Shown in pieces: positions 12,570 through 20,483 of a DNA stretch of 21,526 bases. Both the position numbers and the translations under genes were made by a program. Source of the stretch: a virus. The stretch is from the IMG/VR virus record IMGVR_UViG_3300017773_000177, positions 1-21,526 of that record. One strand, written 5' to 3'. Positions within the stretch are counted from its first letter, which is position 1, and every line of letters begins with the position of its first letter. The notes beneath the pieces were generated by a model. That model searched no databases. It was not told the DNA's origin and was given only the letters and a program-made list of their open reading frames with translations.

Positions 12570-15500
12570 ATGAAAATAATACCATCATTTAAAAATTCTA
12601 AAGTTAACAAAGTAGCTAAGTACTTAGATGACTCTATAGCTTTATTAGCTATAGATTCTCCTGCTAATGATAAAGAGTGGGTTGCTAGATATGAGCTATT
12701 TATTGGTGGGAACATTATATCTACATCAGAGCTTTTAGATCCTAATACAACATCTATTGTTAATGCTTCGGTCATTGACAATGTACCATTAATAGATTTA
12801 GATGTAAATAATTTATTGGCAAATGAAAACTTACCACCAAACAATTATGATGTTAAAATTCATTTGCATAGAAGACTGGATAGGTCTAATCAGGTGGGTA
12901 GATCTTTTCCAGTATCATTTTATGTTAAAGAGATATCTCCAAAAAGAGATGAAATAGTTTTAGGTGTTCATGACCCATTACTAATAGAGGGAAACTCTTT
13001 ACAAGCTCAAAATACTATAAATAAGTACTGGGTTAGAGCCCGAGTTTTAATTCAAAATAATATTGGCCTTAAAAATAAAGTATTTGTTTTTGAAAATGGT
13101 GATGTTTACAATGTAATAAATCAGAGAGTAGATGACGTTCCAAGATCTCCTACAACACTAATAGGAAAACCTAGTGAAGGTACTTTAGTTTTAAAACTTT
13201 CAAGACCATTAGTAAAATCCATTGGTAATGGTGACCTTTGTATATTGGAACAACAAGTAACTCCTGCAAGACAAGTCAAAGTAAAAATACAAGCTCAGCC
13301 TATTCCTAATACAAATTACAAAATGAAGCTGCCGGACTTTTCAGTTCCAGCCGGATCTACATCAGCTCCTACTTCTACTAAATTTGAATCGTGGAGTTCT
13401 TTATTAGGTTCTAATACTGAAACAAAAAATAGACTTTTAAATAGTGTTTTTAGTTCTTCTACAGCTCATTCTGCAAACCTTGGTATAGATTATCGAAAAT
13501 ATTCTAACTTTGTACACTTTAGTTCTGCAAATGAAAGACTGGAAAATTTTAAATATAAGATCCAGCTAATAGAGTATTATGATACTAAACTAACAGCTTT
13601 ATCTTCAGCAACGTCTTCTACTATATCTGCAAATAAAACAAATTATATTAATAAAAAAAATAAAATAATAGGGTCATTTGATGGTTACGAAAATTATTTA
13701 TACTACGAGTCTAGTTCTTACGAATCTAGTTCTTATGGTATATTCAATGCATCCACATGGCCAAAAACAACGTCAAACAAGCCATATGTATTAGCTTCAG
13801 TTAACTCTTCAGCAGTAACATCTTGGCTAGCTACACAATCTGCAGCGGCTTTAGATTATGATATAGACAATGATTATAATTTAGAAAAAACAGTTCCTGA
13901 CCATGTAAGACTAGATCCTCAAAATGCAAACTACTTAATGTTTGTTAATATGTGTGGACAGCATTATGATCAATTATATAATTATGTAGATCACTTAACA
14001 AAAATACATGATAGAACCAATGACTTAGATATTGGTATTTCTAAAGATATTATATGGGATACATTAAAGTCTTTAGGTTGGAATGGTATTAATGGCTACA
14101 ACTTCGAAGATTTGTGGTCATATAATTTAGGCTCCGATGAAACTGGAGCTTATCAAACTACAGAATCTGGTAGTACCCAAACATTTGTTGTATCGTCTTC
14201 TATGCCAACCTCGGACATAACAAAAGAGATTTGGTTAAGAACTTTAAATAACTTACCATACATTTTAAAAACCAAAGGTACTGAAAGATCCATAAGAGCA
14301 TTGACTAATATTTATGGCTTACCACCAACAGTTCTTAGAGTAAGAGAATATGGTGGTGCGCCTAAAGATATGTCTACTAACCAATATATAAAGTATGAAC
14401 AATTTAATCAGTCTTTAGTATTTGGTTCAGGAGAACCTTATTTAAAATTACCATGGGGTCAATTATCAAATTCTGTTATTACCCAGTTGCCTTCAAATGC
14501 AATACCCCCAAGCGTAATTGAATTCCGGTTAAATTGTAATACTCCTCAGAATTCAATTATAATGCATCAACATGCAGGTAATAATGCTACAAACTGGCAA
14601 ATAGAATTAGAGAAACATCCATCTGCTAGTAATACTAATTCTGGATATTATAATTATGGTAGAGTCTGGTCGTATATTCGACATGATGGAACAGTATCTA
14701 CTGACTTTTCTGGCTCTGCTACAGATTGGGCTCCTATTTTTGATAATGATTGGTGGAATATACAATTTGGTATTAATGATTCCAATTATTCTTCTACATA
14801 CGACCAAACATTTAAATTGGATTTATGGAAAGCTCCAGACCATGCCAAAGGAATTGTTACTCATAAATACCATTCTACAAATTCAATAAATAATCAACAT
14901 TTTTGGAGAGGTACTGCTAAGCCCGTTATTGTTGGATATGGTGATGGTACACAAGAAGGTCAATTCGTAGCAGGTACTTATGAAAGTAATGCTTCAAATA
15001 GATTACAAGGATTTACTGGTAGCATTCAGGAAATTCGTTATTGGGCATTTAATAATGATGCAAGACTTACAGATGCTGCTTTTACTAATCACGTCCTTTC
15101 TCCATTATCTATAGAAGGAAATACATATACTGCATCATATACAGATTTAGTTTATAGGCTTCCATTAGGATCTGACAATAAAGCTTATACTCTTACTAAT
15201 GGAACTAAAATTTTATCTGCACATCCGAACCAAAATAAACTAGATATATTTAAAAGTTCAAGTGGGTATTTGGCTTATGATGTTAATTCGGGATCTGCTT
15301 ATAACTTTACTGGTACTTCTGCTGACTGGCAATATGAAGAAGAGTCTTATTTTACTGTAGTCCCTGAAATCATAGGATCTAGAGCAATATCAGATAAAAT
15401 TAGAATTGAGTCTGGGAGTATTACTGGTGAATTAAAAAGGAATCAGTCCATAGTTAGTAGTTCTATAGAATTAGCATCTGTAGATTCACCTATGTTAGGA

Positions 15501-16394
15501 ATCTATTATTCTCCTGTAGATGATATAGATATAGATATTTCCCATCAAATAGGTGGAGCTAAGTTCGATGACTTTGTCGGAAACCCTAGGGATGCATATC
15601 GAACCAAATATAAAGAATTAAATCATATTAGAAATCACTATTGGTCTAAGTATAATACTTCACCTACATTTGGAGCTTATCTTAAAGTTCTAAAGTATTT
15701 TGATCATTCAATATTTAAACAGGCTGAATCTTTAGTACCTGGCCGAGCAAAAGATCAAACTGGTTTAATGATTAAGCCAAATCTATTAGAAAGACCAACA
15801 ATAGTAAGGGTTTCAGAATCATTTGAAAATCGTACATTTGGAATGAGTGATTTAGTAGCTAATAAAGTTGATTATAAATTTAGCAAAGAAACTATGGATC
15901 TGGGGTTTGTTTCTAATCAAACTTACGATGGATCTATTCATGCGAATAATAAAACATACTTAGTATATGATAGGGACTTATCCCAAAAAGCAAATAGCAA
16001 CTTAGTAAATAGCTTTGATGAATCTGCTGGTGGTGACCGAACAATTGGTGGAATGGCTTCTCAGGACGTACCAACTTATGATAGTTCTGTAGTAAGTAAA
16101 AAATACACGCAGAAGACTTCAGGGAGCAATTCTGGTTCTGTAGCTGTCCAAGACTTCGTTCCTACAGCAATAAAAAATCAAAGATATGGTGGAACTAAAT
16201 ATGGCTCTATCAATGGATCAATTGGTGGTATAATAAATTTAGTTAATGACCCTACTGTAACCGGAACGGGTTTATTTGACAATACAACTACGGATAATAT
16301 TAAGTGTGCAATAGAAGTTGTTGAAACTAATGCAATAGAATTAGAAGTAACTGAACGTACTATTAATAGTAGAGGTGACATTACATTAAGGTAA
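12570..16394 (+). CDS. giant baseplate wedge protein, gp7/gpI-like with lectin-like insertion (1274 aa)
   Basis: Residues about 15-130 look like an immunoglobulin-type beta domain (RYELFIGGNIISTSELLDPN). Around 455-610 lies a helical region with VNMCGQHYDQLYNYVDHLTK, then LNNLPYILKTKGTERSIRAL (KGT near residue 569), then IYGLPPTVLRVREYGG. This is the pattern of the P2 tail protein I / T4 gp7 core, which joins two gp6 chains in each wedge. Residues about 648-848 resemble a concanavalin/LamG domain: VIEFRLNCNTPQNSIIMHQH, then DNDWWNIQFGINDSN and FTGSIQEIRYWAFNND. The remainder is strand-rich, with a helical HIRNHYWSKYNTSPTFGAYL segment near residue 1015. T4 gp7 has 1032 aa. Position after gp6 fits gp7. 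The gp7/gpI link is by motif, not alignment. Confidence 0.65.
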   Translation: MKIIPSFKNSKVNKVAKYLDDSIALLAIDSPANDKEWVARYELFIGGNIISTSELLDPNTTSIVNASVIDNVPLIDLDVNNLLANENLPPNNYDVKIHLHRRLDRSNQVGRSFPVSFYVKEISPKRDEIVLGVHDPLLIEGNSLQAQNTINKYWVRARVLIQNNIGLKNKVFVFENGDVYNVINQRVDDVPRSPTTLIGKPSEGTLVLKLSRPLVKSIGNGDLCILEQQVTPARQVKVKIQAQPIPNTNYKMKLPDFSVPAGSTSAPTSTKFESWSSLLGSNTETKNRLLNSVFSSSTAHSANLGIDYRKYSNFVHFSSANERLENFKYKIQLIEYYDTKLTALSSATSSTISANKTNYINKKNKIIGSFDGYENYLYYESSSYESSSYGIFNASTWPKTTSNKPYVLASVNSSAVTSWLATQSAAALDYDIDNDYNLEKTVPDHVRLDPQNANYLMFVNMCGQHYDQLYNYVDHLTKIHDRTNDLDIGISKDIIWDTLKSLGWNGINGYNFEDLWSYNLGSDETGAYQTTESGSTQTFVVSSSMPTSDITKEIWLRTLNNLPYILKTKGTERSIRALTNIYGLPPTVLRVREYGGAPKDMSTNQYIKYEQFNQSLVFGSGEPYLKLPWGQLSNSVITQLPSNAIPPSVIEFRLNCNTPQNSIIMHQHAGNNATNWQIELEKHPSASNTNSGYYNYGRVWSYIRHDGTVSTDFSGSATDWAPIFDNDWWNIQFGINDSNYSSTYDQTFKLDLWKAPDHAKGIVTHKYHSTNSINNQHFWRGTAKPVIVGYGDGTQEGQFVAGTYESNASNRLQGFTGSIQEIRYWAFNNDARLTDAAFTNHVLSPLSIEGNTYTASYTDLVYRLPLGSDNKAYTLTNGTKILSAHPNQNKLDIFKSSSGYLAYDVNSGSAYNFTGTSADWQYEEESYFTVVPEIIGSRAISDKIRIESGSITGELKRNQSIVSSSIELASVDSPMLGIYYSPVDDIDIDISHQIGGAKFDDFVGNPRDAYRTKYKELNHIRNHYWSKYNTSPTFGAYLKVLKYFDHSIFKQAESLVPGRAKDQTGLMIKPNLLERPTIVRVSESFENRTFGMSDLVANKVDYKFSKETMDLGFVSNQTYDGSIHANNKTYLVYDRDLSQKANSNLVNSFDESAGGDRTIGGMASQDVPTYDSSVVSKKYTQKTSGSNSGSVAVQDFVPTAIKNQRYGGTKYGSINGSIGGIINLVNDPTVTGTGLFDNTTTDNIKCAIEVVETNAIELEVTERTINSRGDITLR
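13704..13733 (+). repeat. 15-nt tandem duplication inside the giant wedge gene
   Basis: TACGAGTCTAGTTCT (13704-13718) is followed directly by TACGAATCTAGTTCT, differing at one base. This encodes YESSSYESSS from residue 379. It keeps the frame and lies in a probable surface linker. Confidence 0.8.
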
Positions 16395-16410
16395 AAAATA
16401 TAAATTCTGG

Positions 16411-16419
16411 ATATTTATA
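16411..16419 (+). promoter_or_regulatory. late-promoter-like box ATATTTATA
   Basis: ATATTTATA lies in the 67-nt gap between the giant wedge gene and the next structural gene. The leader then runs about 35 nt to AGGAG (16451-16455) and the ATG at 16462. It matches the last nine bases of the TATATTTATA box. Confidence 0.45.
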
Positions 16420-16461
16420 TACAGATAGGCTGAAAGGCCGAAATTAACAAAGGAGTTTACA

Positions 16462-17085
16462 ATGGGATATTTAGATAAATCATCAATTACTGTAGATGCT
16501 ATTCTTACTAAAAGAGGTAGAGAAAAATTGGCATCTGGAGATTTTACAATTACAAAATTTGCCTTAGCTGATGATGAAGTTGATTATGCACTTTGGGATG
16601 AAAGCCATTCTAGAGGAACCTTATTTTATGGCCAAGCTATTGAAAATTTACCTATGGTAGAAGCTATTCCTGATGAATCTAAAGTTATGAGGTATAAGCT
16701 TATGACTCTTAGTAAAAATATTCAAAAATTGCCTTTCTTACAATTAACTCCTGCGGATGCAACATTTACACTAACAGGCTTAGGTTCTACCGGGACTATT
16801 ACAGCAAAAACATCAACGTCTGTTTCTGGTGGTGCAAACTTTGGAGATACAGCATATACAGCTATAATTTCAGACAAAAGTGTTGCTGAATTCGGCGGCG
16901 TTGTTAATCCAAATGAACCTGGAACGACTTCAAGAACGTTTAATGTAGTTAATGGTATTGCTTCTATTATATTTTATGGAAACCCATCAGAAGCAGTTGC
17001 TAAATCTACAACACTTACAATAGTAGGTAACCAAACTGGTATCACTGGAACTGTAGCAATTAGTGTACCTAAATTAACAACATAA
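16462..17085 (+). CDS. virion structural protein with Ig-like C-terminal domain (207 aa)
   Basis: The N-terminal 60 residues (GYLDKSSITVDAILTKRGRE, then FTITKFALADDEVDYALWD) match a protein seen widely in aquatic T4-like phages, where it is usually labelled a structural protein. After the segment KVMRYKLMTLSKNIQKLPFL, residues about 95-205 are Thr/Ser/Gly-rich strands typical of a bacterial Ig-like domain (TFTLTGLGSTGTITAKTSTS and onward). Ig-like domains on phage virions often bind cell-surface glycans weakly. An own promoter-like box and a strong ribosome binding site suggest high expression. Which part of the virion it belongs to is not clear; baseplate or tail is likely from the neighbours. 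Confidence 0.65.
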   Translation: MGYLDKSSITVDAILTKRGREKLASGDFTITKFALADDEVDYALWDESHSRGTLFYGQAIENLPMVEAIPDESKVMRYKLMTLSKNIQKLPFLQLTPADATFTLTGLGSTGTITAKTSTSVSGGANFGDTAYTAIISDKSVAEFGGVVNPNEPGTTSRTFNVVNGIASIIFYGNPSEAVAKSTTLTIVGNQTGITGTVAISVPKLTT

Positions 17086-17087
17086 TA

Positions 17088-18266
17088 ATGGCAAATAGAT
17101 ATGTTCCCGGTTTAGAATCATACAAAAAAAGAATAAGGAAACTTAAAGAAATGGCTAATTTAGTAAAACCCACGAATACAACATTTATAGACTTTGATTA
17201 TATATATGCATCCGATGCTGATGTAGGTGATCTTACTAAAGTAGTCGGTGGTGATGTAATTATAAATACTGTTGGTGATAGAATTAATTCTGCAATGTGG
17301 GATACTGGTGATCCGCTACTAACCACTGGAGAATTTTTTACTTCATCTGCCCAATCAGGTTCTTCTGGTGAATATTACTTAGATGTTTACAGGGCAAATC
17401 CTCAAACCGATTCAACACAGGCATCACAATTTTCGGTTGCTTATGGTAATTACCATGGTTCTGGTTCTTCTAACCTAGAAGGTCAATCTTATGGTTATAC
17501 ACCAACAAAAGCAATATATTCTCAGTATGCTGCATTATTAGAAGATAAAAATGATAGTGATACCGATTTTAAATTTGATATTGGTGGTTCTGCTAAAGAT
17601 TCTATTTACGTTATTAATATTGGTAGAAACAATTTAAAAGAATCAATGGATCCTGGTAACTGGGAATTAAAAATTTCTGGTTCAAATGGAACAACAATTC
17701 AATTAATAGATACTTTAACTGGTTCTGGCTCTAACGACCAAGGTGATGGCCCTCATAATATAATTTCAGGATCTATTGCAAATGGCCAATCTGGTACTAA
17801 TATTTATGGTAAGTTTTATCCTAAATATGGTATAATGATATTAGATCAAGTAAAAGTAAATGCTTCTGCAACAATCACTTTGGATGCTACAAATTACTGC
17901 TATGATTGTTCGGAAGGAACAACTCAAACATCTATGATTAATCAAAACCCTTTACATTTATTCAATGCTATTAAAGGTGGAGCACATTTTAAAGCTAGAA
18001 ATACAGAGCATTTACATTCCAGAACTTATTTCTGTAGAATTCCTAGCTATGCAGCTAATCATTCTGCAAACCCAACATTTGTAGCAGAAGGATCTACAGA
18101 TGGAACCTTTAGACATGCTTCAATGGTTGGCAATCCTAAAAGTTATATAACTACAGTAGGTCTTTATGATGAGAATAATGAATTGCTAGCTGTAGCAAAA
18201 CTTTCTAAGCCATTATTAAAATCATTCCAAAGGGAAGCTTTAGTTCGTGTAAGATTAGAATACTAA
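17088..18266 (+). CDS. baseplate/tail structural protein, paralogue of the next gene (392 aa)
   Basis: The N-terminus is basic and helical (YKKRIRKLKEMANLVKPTNT). The middle is strand-rich with Gly/Ser loops. The C-terminus has YFCRIPSYAANHSANPTF and then YITTVGLYDENNELLAVAKL. The latter is shared with the next gene at 16 of 20 positions, and an upstream YGIMILDQVKVNASA segment also has a counterpart there. The shared C-terminal part looks like an attachment domain, with the differing middle exposed. It starts two bases after the previous stop. No T4 homologue can be named with confidence; gp8 occupies a similar map position in T4 but I see no match to it. Confidence 0.6.
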   Translation: MANRYVPGLESYKKRIRKLKEMANLVKPTNTTFIDFDYIYASDADVGDLTKVVGGDVIINTVGDRINSAMWDTGDPLLTTGEFFTSSAQSGSSGEYYLDVYRANPQTDSTQASQFSVAYGNYHGSGSSNLEGQSYGYTPTKAIYSQYAALLEDKNDSDTDFKFDIGGSAKDSIYVINIGRNNLKESMDPGNWELKISGSNGTTIQLIDTLTGSGSNDQGDGPHNIISGSIANGQSGTNIYGKFYPKYGIMILDQVKVNASATITLDATNYCYDCSEGTTQTSMINQNPLHLFNAIKGGAHFKARNTEHLHSRTYFCRIPSYAANHSANPTFVAEGSTDGTFRHASMVGNPKSYITTVGLYDENNELLAVAKLSKPLLKSFQREALVRVRLEY

Positions 18267-18277
18267 AAGGCTAAAGA

Positions 18278-19084
18278 ATGGGCTATACATTCAAACAGAT
18301 TGCCACTAAAAATATTACTAAACATACTGCACACAAAAAGTATGAAATAGCAATATCAGATTCTACGGGAAGCTTTGACGACTTAAATGTTTTTGCTTAC
18401 CAAGGAGCTTCTAATTCTTTAGAGTGGGATTCTGCAAATAATACACTTACTACTAATGGTTATGCTAAACGTGATATATATGATTCTATTCGTAGTGATT
18501 TTTACAAGTCTTGTTTTTCAGGGGCTTTTACAGGATTACTTTCTCAAAATCCAACAGGTAGTAAAATTGTAAAAACTTCTTTACAATCATCTATAAATGT
18601 TATATCGATTCCCCACCTTATGAAAAGTGATAAACTAAAACCTGGTGAAATAAAAATAACTTCTGGATCTCTAATACTTTCTGATGATAGCAATGGTAAT
18701 TTAATATCCGGTTCAACAAATGTAGGAAATGTATTTTATGATTATGGAGTTATAGTTTTAAATGCAAGTGCATCTGGAAATTGGTCAAATGCTTTTTCAC
18801 ATTGTAATTTAGAATTTAAAAATACTTATGTTATGGAAGAACATGAATACATGTGTAATATAGGTAAGGAAGAATTCAACGCCAGTACCAATCAGTCTAT
18901 TTTATCTGACATACCCAATAAAAAACTAAAGTCGATAGTAACATCATCAGCATGGAATCCATATATAACCACTGTAGGTCTATATGACCAAGACAATAAC
19001 TTATTGGCTGTAGGTAAACTGGGTCAACCAATTAAAAAGTCTGAAAAATACGATACATCATTTATTATAAGATTTGACACATAA
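18278..19084 (+). CDS. baseplate/tail structural protein, shorter paralogue (268 aa)
   Basis: This shares with the previous gene the C-terminal YITTVGLYDQDNNLLAVGKL block, and, with looser similarity, the YMCNIGKEEFNASTNQS and VFYDYGVIVLNASASGN segments. It is 124 residues shorter and has a different, Ser/Asn-rich central region. Two adjacent related genes suggest a duplication followed by specialisation, for example two subunits of a baseplate ring. AAAGG shortly before the ATG supports the start. The stop overlaps the nuclease start by one base. Confidence 0.6.
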   Translation: MGYTFKQIATKNITKHTAHKKYEIAISDSTGSFDDLNVFAYQGASNSLEWDSANNTLTTNGYAKRDIYDSIRSDFYKSCFSGAFTGLLSQNPTGSKIVKTSLQSSINVISIPHLMKSDKLKPGEIKITSGSLILSDDSNGNLISGSTNVGNVFYDYGVIVLNASASGNWSNAFSHCNLEFKNTYVMEEHEYMCNIGKEEFNASTNQSILSDIPNKKLKSIVTSSAWNPYITTVGLYDQDNNLLAVGKLGQPIKKSEKYDTSFIIRFDT

Positions 19085-19530
19085 TGAGCCATTGGAAATA
19101 TAAAGGAAAATATCTTAGGGAAGTACCTGAAGGATTTTTCGGTTTTGTTTATTTAATTACTAACATTCTTACTAGTAAAAAGTATATAGGCCGTAAATAC
19201 TTCGGAACATCTCGACGGATTAAAGTTAAGGGTAAAACCCGCAGAAAAGTTGTTCGCAAAGAATCCGACTGGAGAACTTACGTTGGTAGTTCCAAATCAG
19301 TATTAGCAGATATTAATGAATATGGAATTGACAAGTTTAAGTTTCAAATTTTATTTTTGGGTGAAACAAAGGGCCAAGTAAATTACATGGAAGAAAATAT
19401 CCAACACAAATCTGATGTTATGATCCGCCAAGATTATTATAATGATTGTGTTGGTAGTAGAAAATTTGTTTCTGTAAAATTTACTGAAAAATCAAAAAAG
19501 CTAATCTTAGAAACAAAACTCCCTAAATAA
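19084..19530 (+). CDS. GIY-YIG nuclease, Seg-like (148 aa)
   Basis: The GIY-YIG core is visible: GFVYLITNILTSKKYIGRKY at about residues 18-37 (VYL in place of GIY, then YIG with the conserved Arg). This is followed by a basic segment with an SRRIKVKGKTRRKVV stretch, DWRTYVGSSKSVLADI, and the metal-binding Glu near residue 103 in NYMEENIQ. Family members cut DNA using one divalent metal; free-standing phage versions are often homing endonucleases (Seg in T4). No DNA-binding repeat of the NUMOD type is evident at the C-terminus, so it may be a domesticated nuclease rather than a selfish gene. The TAATG overlap with the structural gene implies shared translation. Confidence 0.7.
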   Translation: MSHWKYKGKYLREVPEGFFGFVYLITNILTSKKYIGRKYFGTSRRIKVKGKTRRKVVRKESDWRTYVGSSKSVLADINEYGIDKFKFQILFLGETKGQVNYMEENIQHKSDVMIRQDYYNDCVGSRKFVSVKFTEKSKKLILETKLPK

Positions 19531-19561
19531 TTTTATATCTCGCATATTTTTCTTATATTTA
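19528..19561 (+). promoter_or_regulatory. promoter-like region upstream of primase
   Basis: This begins at the stop of the nuclease gene and contains AATAATTTT, then ATATTTTTCTTATATTTA (19544-19561), identical over 18 bases to 3745-3762. The TATATTTA box ends only 4 nt before the primase ATG, so a transcript from it would be leaderless or nearly so. Confidence 0.5.
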
Positions 19562-19565
19562 ACCT

Positions 19566-20483
19566 ATGATAAAAGTGCAAATAAAGAAACTATTAGAATC
19601 CGTTTTAGGTAAGGGCCAAGATAAAAACCAAGGAGATGTTTGGTTTCATTGTCCATACTGTCACCATCCAAAACCTAAACTTTCTGTAAACACTATAAAT
19701 CAAAAATGGCAATGTTGGGTCTGTGGGAAAAAAGGTCGCAAGCTTGTAAACATTCTAAAATCAATAGGTGCTTCATATCAAAAAATAAAAGACCTCGGTA
19801 AATTAGTTGGTGAAATAGATACTCGAGCTTTTAAAAAAACACATGAGAATCTTTGTTTACCTTTAGAATATATTCCAATATTAAGTGGTAATATGAAAAG
19901 TCCTGACTATAGAAATGCAGTTAAATACTTAAAGTCTAGAGGAATTAAAAAGTATGATATTCTTAGGTATTCTATTGGCTATTGTGAGTCTGGAGAATAT
20001 GGTGGTATGATTATAATTCCTAGCTACGATGCAAATGGAGAACTTAACTTTTTTACTGCAAGATCTTTTTATGATGTGGACTTTAAGCATAAAAACCCTC
20101 AGGTGTCTAAAGATATAATAGGTTATGATTTGCTAGTAAATTGGAATGAACCTGTAAATATAGTTGAAGGACCTTTTGATGCTTTAGCTATTGGTGAAAA
20201 TGCTATTCCTCTTTTTGGAAAGTTAATACAGAATAAATTAAAACATAAAATATTGCAAAGTAAAATGCCAAGAATAAATTTATTATTGGATGCAGATGCA
20301 AGAGCTAAAGCATTAGAACATGCGGAGTATTTTATGAATAATAATATAATTGTGCACCTAATAGAATTGGCAGATTCTGATCCTAGTGAATTAGGTAAAA
20401 GTAAAATTTTGGAAATGATAAAAGCTTCAGAGCCTTTAACATTTAGTAGATTGATGGGGTATAAACTATATGCAAACGGTTGA
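19566..20483 (+). CDS. 61: DNA primase, gp61/DnaG-type (305 aa)
   Basis: An N-terminal zinc finger (Cys29, Cys32, Cys50, Cys53 in FHCPYCHHPKPK and WQCWVCGKKG) fits the template-reading CHC2-like domain of primases. The TOPRIM catalytic core follows: VEGPFDALAIGE with Glu201, and LLLDADARAKALEHAEYF with Asp242 and Asp244. Segments SIGYCESGEYGGMIIIPSYD and GELNFFTARSFYD belong to the RNA polymerase basic region. The enzyme makes RNA primers for lagging-strand synthesis together with a gp41-type helicase, which is not in this window. The length is close to T4 gp61 (342 aa). There is no ribosome binding site, in line with the very short leader. It overlaps the next gene by 14 nt. Confidence 0.88.
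   Translation: MIKVQIKKLLESVLGKGQDKNQGDVWFHCPYCHHPKPKLSVNTINQKWQCWVCGKKGRKLVNILKSIGASYQKIKDLGKLVGEIDTRAFKKTHENLCLPLEYIPILSGNMKSPDYRNAVKYLKSRGIKKYDILRYSIGYCESGEYGGMIIIPSYDANGELNFFTARSFYDVDFKHKNPQVSKDIIGYDLLVNWNEPVNIVEGPFDALAIGENAIPLFGKLIQNKLKHKILQSKMPRINLLLDADARAKALEHAEYFMNNNIIVHLIELADSDPSELGKSKILEMIKASEPLTFSRLMGYKLYANG

Noticed and set aside
14656-14889. Alternate-frame open stretch inside the giant wedge gene (77 codons)
   Set aside because: It is a shadow of a strongly supported long frame; hydrophobic composition arises from the AT-rich codons read out of frame.
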